This document shows, one piece after another, positions 12,162 to 26,105 of a DNA stretch of 64,000 bases; position 1 is the first letter of the stretch; each line of letters opens with the position of its first letter. Under the pieces are notes generated by a model. The model ran no database searches and was not told where the DNA came from. It saw only the letters and a list, made by a program, of their open reading frames with translations. The translations under genes were made by a program, and so were the position numbers. The stretch covers positions 5,713,512 through 5,777,511 of the forward strand of contig NC_059283.1 in NCBI RefSeq assembly GCF_017591435.1, in the 5' to 3' direction. This stretch comes from Portunus trituberculatus. Its lineage: Eukaryota; Arthropoda; Malacostraca; Decapoda; Portunidae.

Positions 12162-15100
12162 CATCAATCCTTGCACAACCAAATTAATTAATCTGAAATT
12201 ACTTCTCAGGTGACTGCATCTCTCTTCATTGACCAAACATTACAGATTTTTACAGCTGGAGAAATCATCAGAAACAAAATGAATGTGACAACGATTTGCT
12301 TGACAAAACAAATCATTGCATTTTAGCAGTTAGTAATAATATTATTACTCTCTTGCTGCAATGCAATGTTTTATGTGTCAAGATGCAACACATAAAGAAG
12401 GTTCACATTCTGAAGCTTATTCAGGTTGTGAAAACCTGCTTTGTCACATATCATCACCACTGAAGGAGAGACATCAATCAGATGACAAATATTTTTACTC
12501 AGTTGCAGTGGAAGGTTTAGTGTGTCTACTCTCTCAGGAAAGGCCACATGACTGCAAAGCAGCTGTGACCCCTGAGTGGATGGGGTGAATATTAACCATG
12601 ACCATCAACCTGAAGCCCAAAACTTGTTCCTCAACATTCCTAAAACAAGCTGCAATGATGGTCCATCTTGACACTCTCCTCTTCCTGTCCACTTAAGAAC
12701 TTCAATGGGAAGACATATAGCACCAGTCTTCACATATCTGTGGAAAGAAAACCTACTTAGATTCACCAATCAATAAAGTTCTAAAGATAATATTCCTTTA
12801 CATCTATCTATTAGGAATTGTCTAAAAGCTCCAATTAAAGAATGAGAAGTCAGAAAGTTGCTAGAATGGTTATAATGACAGCAGAATCAGTGCCAGATGG
12901 TGAATGTTTAGGCAGAATTGGTGCCAGGTAAGATGGCCTTGAAATAGATAAAAGATCTGGAGTTAGCCACTGGAGACTAGATGAACCTTCTTCCCAACTT
13001 TTAGCAATTTCCTTCAGCCAAGCAGAAGAATCTAAACAGGTTGAAAGCTGAATGTAGGGTTAGAGGAATGAAAGATAGTAGAGAAATGACCACTGTAAAT
13101 TCTTGATAACAAAATAAAGCTGTTTACACTGGGCAAGTTTCTCATAAATGCTTTTATTTTTATTTATTTATTTCCCCACCCCCCCTTTCAAGAACAACAA
13201 AATTGAAATACAACTGTAAACTCAACATCATCACAGTTTACCTGAGTAGAGGGCGTCTGTTATCAGCATAGCACAACATCCTCTTAAATCTCATGCCAAG
13301 TCACACACAAGACGCCATCTTATGACATCAGTCTGGCTTCATGGTTTTGTCCTGCCTCAGCTGTCCAGCACCCTGTGATATAAGGATCCTATTTCAGTTA
13401 TCTGCATGCTCAGAACCTCATTTCAAGTGAATAAATTGATCACGACTTTGAGGTTGAACACAATATTACCTATCGAGTTTAATTTTTTAAGATTTCTACT
13501 GCTGACAATCACCCTGTTCTTGTCTTTCCTTAATATATATTCCATCCTTTCAATATACGTCTGAAATGAGGCACACTGCTCACTTGAATGGCAGTCACAT
13601 CTAAGGCCATCAAAACACTGGCTGTGTAATGTTTCAAAATCTTTTGCCTAAGCTGTAGTATGGCCCTCCCAATATTTCAAAGACCCTTAATGAATGGATC
13701 AATCAGTTGGAAGATCGAAAAGGCTCATCTTTCACAGGATAGACCTACAAACTATTTCTCATCTTGCTATGTAAAAATATAACTTGATACCACCCACTGG
13801 ACTCCACAGCAAAACCATATACTAAGGCTTTTTAAGTAAAGTGAAAAAAGTCACTGTTCAAGTTCCAATACATGATCAAGTCTATGGGATAGTTCTTAAT
13901 ACAATTTTCAGTCAATATTTGGATTTGCTTTTTTTCTCAAGACAAAGCTCTTTAACAGTCACATCAGTCTACAAGGGCATGATCAAAACTGATGTCTCTG
14001 AAAGTGCTCTCCATATTCATGAAAACTACAGCACAACTTCCCTATCACTGTAAAAGAATTACTGAGTTTTTGAAACTGTAGAGATGAAATCATTTGCCAT
14101 GTTCAGTGACACCATCTTGTACATTACGACAAGTTTAACACAATTTAAAATTATTAGAGATACAAACGGACAGAAGGGAAAGAAGACGTACCCGAGCTCT
14201 GTACCATGGAACATCTCACGGAGTCGAGATGACACACACCAAATTGCCACCATGAACAAGTTCAGTTCAGTTCAGCAAGACCTTAGCCTGTTGTCCTCAG
14301 TGAGGATCAACTGTCAGGTCCACCCATCCTCCAGGTGTACCTAGATGAAATGGTACAGATTAGCAGTGAGCAAAGGCAAGTCACACAGGTAATTGATTCT
14401 CAAAAGTCGCAAGATCCTCAAGTAGTCGACAAGGATAATCGCGGGACTAGGGAAGATTGGCTTTAACAAGGCAAGGGACTATTACTCAAAACGTTTAGAA
14501 CATGTCAAGAAATATGATCGAAAAGTAATTTTCGTGTTTACAGGGCGATTTAAACTAAAAAGAACAAGAACATATTCCAAAACAGGTTGTATTTTCTAAA
14601 TTAACTTATACGTACTTGACAGATACGACTTAAAGACATAATGCAAGCACAAGATGTACAAGTGAGTACATGATGGAGAGTATATTTAGGCGTTGAAATT
14701 ACCACCGCACTGTCATTAAGCTAGGCAATGCTTTGCTTAAGGAGGAAGACAGGTTCGCAGTCGGTAAATCTTGCCAGGGAGAAGACGAGTGATGCATGTA
14801 TTCTTAAGATAGTAAAAGTGGGTATCTCAATGAGGCGATGGATTAAGTGTAAAGCTTTGGATGTACTCACAGAAGGGCATACTCAAGTCACTGAGACTGG
14901 TCCTTATCTTAAAAAGTATAACCTATATGTGAGGTAGGACATGCAAGAGTCAACAAACGATGGTTAGGGCACCGCCTCCCTTACTTGCCCATTAAACAGC
15001 TAACCTACCAACCGCACTGTAAGACGAATGTCAGCCGAGTGAGCAAGTCGAGAGCAAGCCCGGGCACATGAGCACTTGATTCACATCTCGTTCGTGCTCA

Positions 15101-15487
15101 CACGCTCCACCTGCAAGAGATGTCTCCGGCCGGCGCTGCCGTGGGCCTCTAGCACGCGGTCACTTCACCGTTGTCACAAGTCTGGTCGCTTATGAGATGC
15201 TTGTGAACAGTAGGGGTAGTAGTGAGTCGGACAGCATCTGGCCCATGGTATGTCTATATCCTACAGTGGACTACAAACGGATGAGGCAAGGATACTGAAG
15301 CAAGTGACAACTAAAAGGTCGCCTCACGTGAATACTGATTCTTACCTGGATACCTGTCGCTGGACTGCTCCTTACTTTTGATTTGGCTCTTTAATCAGAG
15401 TTCTTGGTGTTCGGGTTTGTGGTGGTAAAGCATTTTGATCGCAAGGAACAAAGTGAAAGAACAATAATGAAATCCTTAAAAATTAGA
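12162..15487. other. Intergenic region downstream of the RBM-like gene
   Basis: No gene recognised. Open frames of up to 86 codons show no domain. The 14990-15370 part is more CpG-rich than its surroundings ('ccggccggcgctgccgtg') and could be regulatory, but no start site can be defined. Confidence 0.35.
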
Positions 15488-15493
15488 TTTATT
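15488..15493 (-). terminator. Candidate polyadenylation signal of RBM-like gene
   Basis: AATAAA on the minus strand (tttatt on plus), about 220 bases after the stop codon at 15715 and followed by T-rich sequence on the transcript. It is the nearest canonical signal. Confidence 0.5.
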
Positions 15494-15714
15494 GGTACGC
15501 AGTACACTTAAAAGTAAACAATATCGACTGTACTGTTGAAACTTAAATCATTTTGTTCAATGAAGTTACGCAAGTATGATTTAAAAAAGATTTCCTTCGT
15601 CTCTTCCTAAGAAGGAATTATCCATTTGTAAGCTTATGTTTTCAGAATGGGTATGCCACCAAGATCTGATTATCGGTGCATGCTCATGTCGCTGTCAGCC
15701 TCTCTACTTCGCAT

Positions 15715-18700
15715 CTAAAAGCGTCGGGGGGGCATGTCACGGGGAGGACCGGGGTAGCTACAAGAGAACATGAAAATATAGAAATCACTTGCGGGCTCAA
15801 AATAATCTGTCAAGAGTAAAAAAAAATAATAATAAACAAATCATTATGACACTCGCACACATTAATCGGACATTTGACTTAAAGATTACACCTTACATCT
15901 ATCAATTCGTAAAGCAGATCGCAAAAAAGTTACCACTCCGATTACTGAACGACAAAGCAAAACTCAAACGTTTACTTTTAAATATAAAACCTTAACATTA
16001 AGCACTGCAACACACAAAATGGAATTAATTTATGTCAGAGTATTTTTATTACATATTTCTCAAGTTATAACTAGGAAAATTCAATTCAGTACTTACCGGC
16101 GCGGAGGGCTGCGGCGAGGGGGAGATCTGCCACGTGGAGGGAACATATCCCGCCCACCTCCATACATGTCTCGCCTGAAATGAGCAAACAAAAATTAACC
16201 ACTAAAGTCAATGATCACACTCAGAACACATCCAGCCCACCACTGTACACACCTCGCATGAAATAAGCAAACTCAAATTAAAATCACGGTTAGTAGTCAT
16301 GCTTTTTCTACATCAATGAACATTAATTTGAAGAAATACTGGAATCTCTCATACATCCACCACTTCCCTGGGATCGTTTAGCAATAAACAGTAATGCATA
16401 ATAAATTCTACTGCTCCAAGCAACAACAATTACAAAAATAATCCCACAACCAACACAAAATTACTAAAGCTCTACAACCCCTAAGGCTGGGCAAGTCCTC
16501 ACATTACCATTAAGTATAAAACATATTCTTGCTTATTAAACCTGACGACAGCAGCACAAAACTTCTTTATAGACGTTTGTTACATTCAAGCAGTTAGATC
16601 TACAATATACTATATGCTTAGATTCACACAATGCAATACTAAATCAATGGAATAAAAGTGGCTGCTTTATGAGGATAAGTGAGCATGCATGAGTTCCACC
16701 TATCAATGAACATCTCTTGATACTTCCATATAATTCTTAAGGGAACAAGACAGCAGCACGACACTAAAGCAAGGGATTGGTGCAAAGGCAGTGTTGTGGG
16801 GATATACTGACTAAACTACAAAAATAACCAATGTAAATATCATTCATATCTTAATAATTAAAATGCCACCACTCATTCTAAGCCACCCATGCAATGACAG
16901 CTGCTCAAAAGCCAAGGAATCATGCACCATGCAGGACTACTCTAAGTTACACAGGAATTTATCCCTCAAAATGTAGTGGGATGCAAAAATCTCTGCAGAA
17001 CCTATGTCGTTCTGTGCATCAAAAACAGGTCTGCAGAAGGGTAAGGAGGAAACATACTCTGGTCGGGGTCCATACATGTCTCCGTAAGGGTCATCCCTCC
17101 GGTCATATCCCATGGGGGGTGGTCTGCGGTCCATGGGTGGTGGGGTGCGCCTGCCCATGGGTGGAGGGGGCATGCGGTCATAGGAGTCATAACGGTCATA
17201 GGGGTCCCTGTAGGCTGGCTCCCTGGGCATGGGTGGTGGGGGCCGCCGGTCCAGAGCTCCTGCTGGGGGGAGGGGACGACGGTCTCGGCGCTCGTAGTCT
17301 TCATAGTATCCATTTCTCATGGGTGGAGCAGGAGGGGGACCTGGTGGTGGGGGGCCATAGCGGTCTCCCATGGGTGGACGGCGGTCATATGGTCCTGGTC
17401 GGCCCATGCCTCGTCCCCTCATGGGTCCACCACGGCCACGGAAACCCCCACCCATGCCCCCGCGCATGCCTCCCATTCCTCCAGCTCGCTTCTCCCCAGT
17501 GGATTGCTGCAAGGTAGAATGTCCTTCTTAGCAAACAAATATCCAAACAGAAGATTAAATAATTAATTTGTCAACTTTCATCAAAATACACATAAGTAAC
17601 ACAACACCAAAGCTGTCCTTACCTCAACACTGATCTTGAAGCCATTCATGTCCCAGTTGTTTAGGTTCCTGATGGCTGTGGCAGCTTGCTCTTCTGTCTT
17701 CATGTGAACAAAGGCATAATTGCCCAGGATGGAGCATTCTGTCACTTCTCCATACCTCTCAAACAACTTTCGTAGCTCAAAGTCTTTACAAGTCGGTGGC
17801 AACTTGCCAACAAATATCTTTGTCTTGGGAGGCATAATGGAAACTGGAAAGAAATAATATGCTGTTAACACAAATACTTAGATAAGCAGTGGTGAAAAAG
17901 ATTTCTTAAATCAGCTTGGGAAGATGTCAAACTGCCAATTTTATACTTCAATTTTCTTTCTACAATTCACTTCAAAATAAAGACTAAGAATGAAAACCAG
18001 GTAGGCTAATTCAAGTTAATTTAAAATTCTTGTTCCCATCCTGATTTCCAGCACGTCACTGGAAGAAGCAAACAAGACATTTCCCAAAGATGAATAAAAT
18101 CAAATCCCTTCACTCTAAATCACACAAAGTATTGATTGACGACCCATCACATGTAATGCAATACAGTCTACAAACACCAATAAGATCATGCACGTCTGAG
18201 CCACACAAGATTCCTCCATGCACTGAGCAGCAAGGTAGAAGCCCCAGGATTTAGAGGTCTTCAGCTGACCATCAATCACACTAGGACTGGACCTGACCCT
18301 GTGATATATGTTACTGTCATCTCATGCTCTCCCTTTACAAATTCAAACACTAATGAAATGTAACCTTTTCAAACAAACTTACAACCTAAAATTACCTTGT
18401 CTGAATCTACAAGTTCCCTCCTCTTTCTTAAATCAAAAATATACCACCAGACGTGATATTCGTAGAAATTCACCTCCTTATGCAGATTGGTTACAATTAA
18501 CATGAAAATTCTATTATCTTTCAAGTTGGTCTATCATTCAAAGTTCAGAAATGTCACAGCAAACATGTTGCTGTTGAATTACTGAAGGCCTCTTAGAAGA
18601 TGTATCTCAGCCTGGAAACCCTATTTTTTTTTTTTTTTTTTCTATTTCAACAGACCAGAGAAATACATTATAGGCATTCCAGTAAGACCAAGTTTTAAGC

Positions 18701-18881
18701 TAAAATGTTACTGAAGAATAACTCCCTCTTAGAAAATGTGTATATTCTGGAAATTTAAGATATCGTAAACTTTCAACTTGGAGAAATACATCAAGAATTC
18801 CTTAAACCAAATTATCTTCTGAGCTGCAAACAATTCATGGCACACACTATATACATCCACAGCCCACCACCACAATTCCCC

Positions 18882-18941
<60 letters not shown>

Positions 18942-19297
18942 CAGCTAGCCTTGGAAACTCTGGCCCTGCAATAAGCACTTCAGGAAGGAATGAGAACCTG
19001 CCGCCAGAAAGACCCCACGGCACAAAGCAGCAGCATGCTAGGGAAAGGTCCATGCAGATTGTTTTTTGAGGATATAACAATAAAAAGATGTATATATGAA
19101 TAAATAACTAAATAACATTAAGAAAGCAGGCTCTATGTTGACCAAGCTACATCAGAACACCTTGTTTTGTGTTCCACTCTAGAGGTAAGTAATATGTTTG
19201 AAAACCATTAAAAGCCCCGTTTAAGATAAGGTTAGGTAAGAACAAGACATTAAAGTGGCAGTTCTCTCTTACTATTTTCTCCGTGACCACCAGCCAT
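15715..19297 (-). CDS. Single-RRM RNA-binding protein, lark/RBM4/RBM14-like
   Basis: Five coding exons join in frame to 271 residues: 19297-19273, 17843-17623, 17506-17058, 16174-16097, 15757-15715. All introns are GT-AG. Residues about 14-84 are one RRM with RNP2 IFVGKL and an RNP1-like GNYAFVHM, the form seen in lark/RBM4 and RBM14. Then follow an RGG-rich stretch (GGMRGGMGGGFRGRGG, about 88-120), repeated DRRPPPMG/DRYD proline-arginine motifs, and a tail with RSPPRRSPPRR ending RRF. Such proteins bind RNA in the nucleus and act in splicing or transcription-coupled processing. Unlike lark and RBM4, it has no second RRM and no CCHC zinc knuckle, so orthology is open. The start at 19297 (context CAAGATGG) adds eleven residues before a second in-frame ATG at 17835, which could be the start instead. 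Confidence 0.85.
18884..18940. repeat. (CA)n microsatellite in RBM-like intron 1
   Basis: About 28 CA units on the plus strand, within the 1.43-kb first intron. Confidence 0.95.
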
Positions 19298-21221
<1,924 letters not shown>

Positions 21222-21489
21222 TGCTGCAGTCATTCTCACTGCCTGTAACCCCCTACCCCCCTTCTCTCTATAGCAACAACAACGTGTGTACACCAACAAA
21301 GCCAGTGATTGTGCTATAAATTCTAAACGATAAAATGTCTCATGGATTTTTAGTGTTACTTCAATATATGGATTAATCATGTACTGGTGACTAAGCCTGA
21401 GTTCAACATCCCAGCAAAGACTAATGGAACCACAATATAAAGTTCAGTAACCTAAAGCTGAGTAGTCTATTTGTATTATAACCTTTACC

Positions 21490-21745
21490 TGCTAGAGAAG
21501 CACTACCGTATATGCTGATCTATCTGCTAGAGGGAACATTAAGGCTTAGATTTGAGCTTTGGAACACATCGCCTCACTAAATGACTGGTAAAAATTTGTC
21601 TTGTTTACTGATAACTAAGCTAGAGGGAACATAAGGATTATATTTGTGAGCTTTTGCCTACTAGAGGAACAAAGGTAATATTAGTAAGCTTTATATGGCA
21701 TCACTAAATGACTGGTGAAAATTTGTTTACTCGTAACTAAGTAAA
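21490..21745. repeat. Degenerate two-copy tandem repeat, about 127-bp period
   Basis: 'cactaaatgactggt(a/g)aaaatttgt' occurs at 21575 and 21702, and 'gctagaggga' / 'actagagga' phrases recur with the same spacing. It is AT-rich and non-coding. Confidence 0.7.
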
Positions 21746-22689
21746 TATCTAATATCTGAAGCCAAGAGTTGCTAGCGGTCTTATCAAACTCAATACTGAT
21801 AACTCTTCTCAACACCCAAAACACTAACAGAACCTGAAAATATATATATAAACAATACACAAACCAAAATAATACGATTACCACCACCACCGCCGCCACC
21901 ACTCGACTTCTTTAAACATTGAAAAAAATAAAGAAAAGAGCATCACAACACACCTAAGAGGCTGAATCAAGTATATAGAGGGCACACCCATCCTAATACA
22001 GACTCTTAATTACACACAAGATGGCCGTATAGCCTGATAAGGAGCGACGCGGGGCTTCCACACACCCGCATGGCGAGAGGAAGCTTGAACTATCACCCCC
22101 TATTCTCCCTCACAACAGCATCACATTCTCTCCACCATATATTACTTGGCGTTTACCATGCTTGGCTAATTGTAGACTCAACATATGTGGAAAGTTACAA
22201 AAATAAGAATTATAAGCTTCTGTTACAGGCCACCACAGCATCACAGCATTCCAGCATCTCCGTGTCTCCTGTGGGATCTTGTAAGCTTAACCTATTCAGA
22301 CACGTGTTTAGAAGCAATATATAAGTTCAGGTTAGCCATAATTGAGTACATACTATACATTAAAGTGGATGCTCAGTACTAGAAACATAGAAATTAAACC
22401 ACTCTGGAAATGTATAAATAAAAAAAATATTAATAAACTTCCATTACAAATACCACCAAGTAACAAATTCATGGTAAACAATACTTTTATATGCATGAAT
22501 GAATGAATACGTGAAAGATAAGCAAACATGATATAAACCATAAACAAAGGAAGAATAACGGCACTGGCGAAATAGAATATATATTGTCTGTCATTCAAAT
22601 TAAAGCAGACATTGAATAGATGAAAAATTATATATAAATAGACAGGGGTAAACAATAAACAATAGCAAACAATAACTTCCCAGAAGAAC
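21746..22689. other. Intergenic, nothing recognised
   Basis: AT-rich sequence with a short CCACCACCG-type run at 21880-21902. Open frames have no recognised domain. Confidence 0.35.
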
Positions 22690-23485
22690 TGAGGTGTGTT
22701 TGGCGTTGGAAATCGAGGGAAATTAGGACCACGAGGGACATAAACTGGGAGGCGCCCCAAGCACGCCGGGGAATCACATGATCGGGTTATGGCGTCCTTC
22801 CCTCCCAGCCCCAAGGACAAAAAGTAATCACTGACCTTAACTATCCATTAGAATCGTGGTTTTGACCTTTCTAGCATCGCCTACGATCAATACTCGAGTT
22901 ACAGTTGCCTTTACAACCAACAAGAAGCCCTAGATGAATGACGGCGAGATGCCGGTCATCCCTACCACTCCCTCCTACGCGTCCTTCACGGCCATTGCCA
23001 CCCGTCTTGTTTATCGCGAAATATTACATTCATCCTTAACTCTACACGCCATTAGTCCTTCTTACCCGAAAACCTGATGATTGAAGTTACTTTCTCGTGT
23101 CTCAACCCCGTTCCTTTGTCCCCTGGAAACACTGTACATGTGCCCTGTCCCTGAACCTTCCCCGTAGCTACCCCCAGTGGTAAGGGCAGACCTGAATTGA
23201 TGTCTACTCGCCAACACGTAAGATACTCGGCCATTAAAGAATGTGGAATTGTTAAGGAATAGGTCTCCTCCATACCTTCGATGAGATGAGAAATGGTCGG
23301 TGGCTTTGAAGGGTACTGGCTAAGCTGCAAAGTAGACGTCCTGCTAGCCGGCCGTCCCGTGCGTCAAGGAGGGTGAAGTGACGCCTTCCTCTTGTGATGT
23401 CATGGGAGCCGCGCCGCCCTTAGCCACTCACAGCCCTTCCCGCCGTGATGTCACCAGCGCGAACCTTCCCTCAACCAATCACCAT
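22690..23485. promoter_or_regulatory. CpG-richer block with CCAAT and CRE-like motifs
   Basis: The block is richer in CpG than its AT-rich flanks. It contains CCAAT (near 23475, 'caaccaatcacc') and two CRE-like 'tgatgtca' motifs near 23395 and 23445. On the minus strand a donor-like GGGTAAGAAGG lies near 23060. It may be the distal promoter and first exon of the RBM-like gene, or of a gene reading rightward. This is inference from composition and short motifs only. Confidence 0.3.
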
Positions 23486-25779
23486 TCAGGAACATCACTC
23501 ATATGCCAAGTCTTCACATCTTTGAGGAAGCATTCTCTTGTTTCTCATGTATTATTTTATGTAATGGTATTCTCTCTTGTTATAAAGTGCTTTAAAAAGG
23601 TTTATGTGTATGTAGTATTAATAATTCCGGGGTTGGTTTTGAATATTTTTTGATATTTTAGTGAAAGCGGCCGCAAAATTTAGGGTTGAATACACTGAGA
23701 GTCAAGGCGGGAAGAGAACACCACGCAGTAACGCATGCACTTGTAAAAACACTTCACTTCTATAAACACACCTAGTTTCTCCTCCTCACATAAGATATTC
23801 ACTCATTTATAAACCCCTAGCATCACCTATTGATCATCCCACCCTAGATACGGGTGCTAGAGGTGAGATTAGGAAAAAAAATTTAAATCTGATGATATAA
23901 GAACAAACCTACAATAAATTAGAAGCCGTTAGTTATCAATTATCATTATGGCCTTGGGAATATGTTAGTAGAGTGTATTTGGCCAGCTTCCCAGATATTT
24001 CCTTTGTCCCCTAATACCGTAGGGACGTTTGTGTAATTTTCCTTTTGCGTATCCTAAAGTGAGATGGTGCTACTGGAATATTCTAAATGGCTGACAAGAC
24101 AATGAATAGATAAAAGAAAGGGAAAGGTCTTAGACATATCGCACGTAGAGACTTTTCATGTATTGTTCTACATATGGTCCTGAAACAACTCTTTAATTTT
24201 CATTTTCCCTCCAGCTCCCTTTCATAACTATTACGTACAATATGCGCATATAAACCTTAATTGGGAAGCTGTAGGGATTCTAGGGAATATACATCTGCCG
24301 TAATTAATGTTTACCACACGTGTCTGTTACGTCATCTAATATTTCACAGCTCCATATACTGACTCACAACTCACATCTTTATTCTCCTCCAGTGTTATTC
24401 CATGGTTATTTAATATTAAAACCATATGAACCACAAACTAACACGTGAATTAATGAATTGTCTTCTTAACATCACGATCCGTTATCTATACTTTCACAGC
24501 TCCTTACTGTGTCACTAATTGTATCTGAAAAAAATATCCCATGCAAGTTTAGACAGCTCCATATATCATCCATAATTTTGCTATCGCCTTCACTCATATA
24601 ACTTCAATAGACGACCCTTTCAGTCTTCACAACCCATGGCAGACTCTTCTTCAAAGCCATATGGGCATCATAATCTTCAATAGCATGTCTAAGAACCATA
24701 TTCTGACAGTATAGCAACTCCCTTACACTCAAAAGATGTATGCCCTGTGGAATTTACATGGGATTTTAGGTTTCAGTACAGTTCTAGTAACAAATTAACA
24801 AGAATTCTACATTACTAATAGGAGGACCACTCTTAAGGACGTAACTCATCAATGACCTTGAAAAAATAGTGAAGAAGCGAAGCATTTTTCAGTACCTGCC
24901 TGGTCATTCACTGAACCAGCACCCCAACTTCTTCAATGAACCTACATCACAAATAAGGAAATGACCTCAACTCTGGTGAAGAGCTTTGCTATCTGATAAA
25001 AATAAGCAATCAGTAGAGGTCATTCACTCATACTGAATGATAATAAAGCTGATTAATCTTTGCCACGCTGCTCATCCAACTCTTCCTGACATCCATACTA
25101 AGATGTGTGTTTACCTGCCACATGTTCCCGATCAGGGCCATTTATTCCTGTGTGTGATGGCATGGTGCAACCTACAGTTATTTAGTCCTTTATCTAATCC
25201 ATACTTTCTTCCTGCATGGAGAGGCAAATCCAGAAAACCTGGGGATGGGGAACATACCAAGCAACGATGTATAAGATTTTATTATATGTCATGCCAAGCT
25301 AAATGCTTTAATTATCTTAGCTGTGGTGAAGGTCACAGTGTGGTCAGTGAGGATTGGTCCTTTCTCCCCTAGAGGCCTAGAGGCTGAGATGTGAGGGAAT
25401 GCCTGTGAATTTGATTGTGAATGTTTTTGCATGTGCTCCTTTGTCTTGGCCACTCTCCTTCATGGAGAATGCTGGCCTGGCGTGTAGGCAGATGTATCTG
25501 TAAATCAATTCATATATTTCTGAGCATTCATATTTTGTTGCATATTGAACCGTCCACTTAGGAGACACTGAGTAGTACATAAAAATTAAATGCCCTTTGG
25601 GAAGTGTGGCACGAACTGCTTTAGTCATGTATAATCAGTAATGCACACTTGGAAGCTGAGCAGGACTGCAAGTCTCCTCTCCTGTCACACTATGAAGTCA
25701 CAACACCAGAACTTACATATATCCATGTCTATTTTCTGTCAGGTAAACAGAGGTCTCAGTGATAAACGTCCAGCCCAGT
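23486..25779. other. Intergenic, possible distal 3' region of PPWD1
   Basis: No gene is recognised. AATAAA on the minus strand (plus 'tttatt') near 25140 and 25276 could end the PPWD1 transcript, but neither position can be chosen from sequence alone. Confidence 0.35.
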
Positions 25780-25862
25780 CTTCACCAGCCAAGGATTCTG
25801 AATCAGGAATGCTTGGGCTGTGGGACAAGAATGCAGACCACTGCACTACCTGGCAGCTCACC
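25780..25862 (-). mobile_element. Possible degenerate tRNA-derived SINE head
   Basis: On the minus strand 'GGTAGTGCAGTGGTCTGC' resembles a tRNA D-arm/A box. About 45 bases on, 'TGATTCAGAATCC' resembles a T-arm/B box, with CCAG and CTGG at the ends where an acceptor stem would pair. The anticodon arm is degenerate. It would lie in the 3' flank of PPWD1. Confidence 0.35.
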
Positions 25863-26105
25863 AGCCTCAGTGAGAGAGCTGGTCTTTCAATGCAAAACAA
25901 GAATCACTATGGAAGTGTACATCCATCAGGATTCCCATACAAAACTGTCACAACATCCCAACAGACTTACATGCTTACTAAAGTCTATCTATGCTTGGAT
26001 ATAACTGTCATCCAGGCATCAATTCCTGCAGCTTCTCTCTTAACTTCCACAGAGCAGTTCTTGAATAAAGTACGCACATATACAGCACAAAGTTTCTTTC
26101 ACGCT

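Noticed and set aside
16894..17517. 207-codon plus-strand frame opposite the RBM-like exon 3
   Set aside because: It is the antisense shadow of the Gly/Pro/Arg-rich exon. The minus-strand frame has correct splice sites and joins in frame to an RRM.
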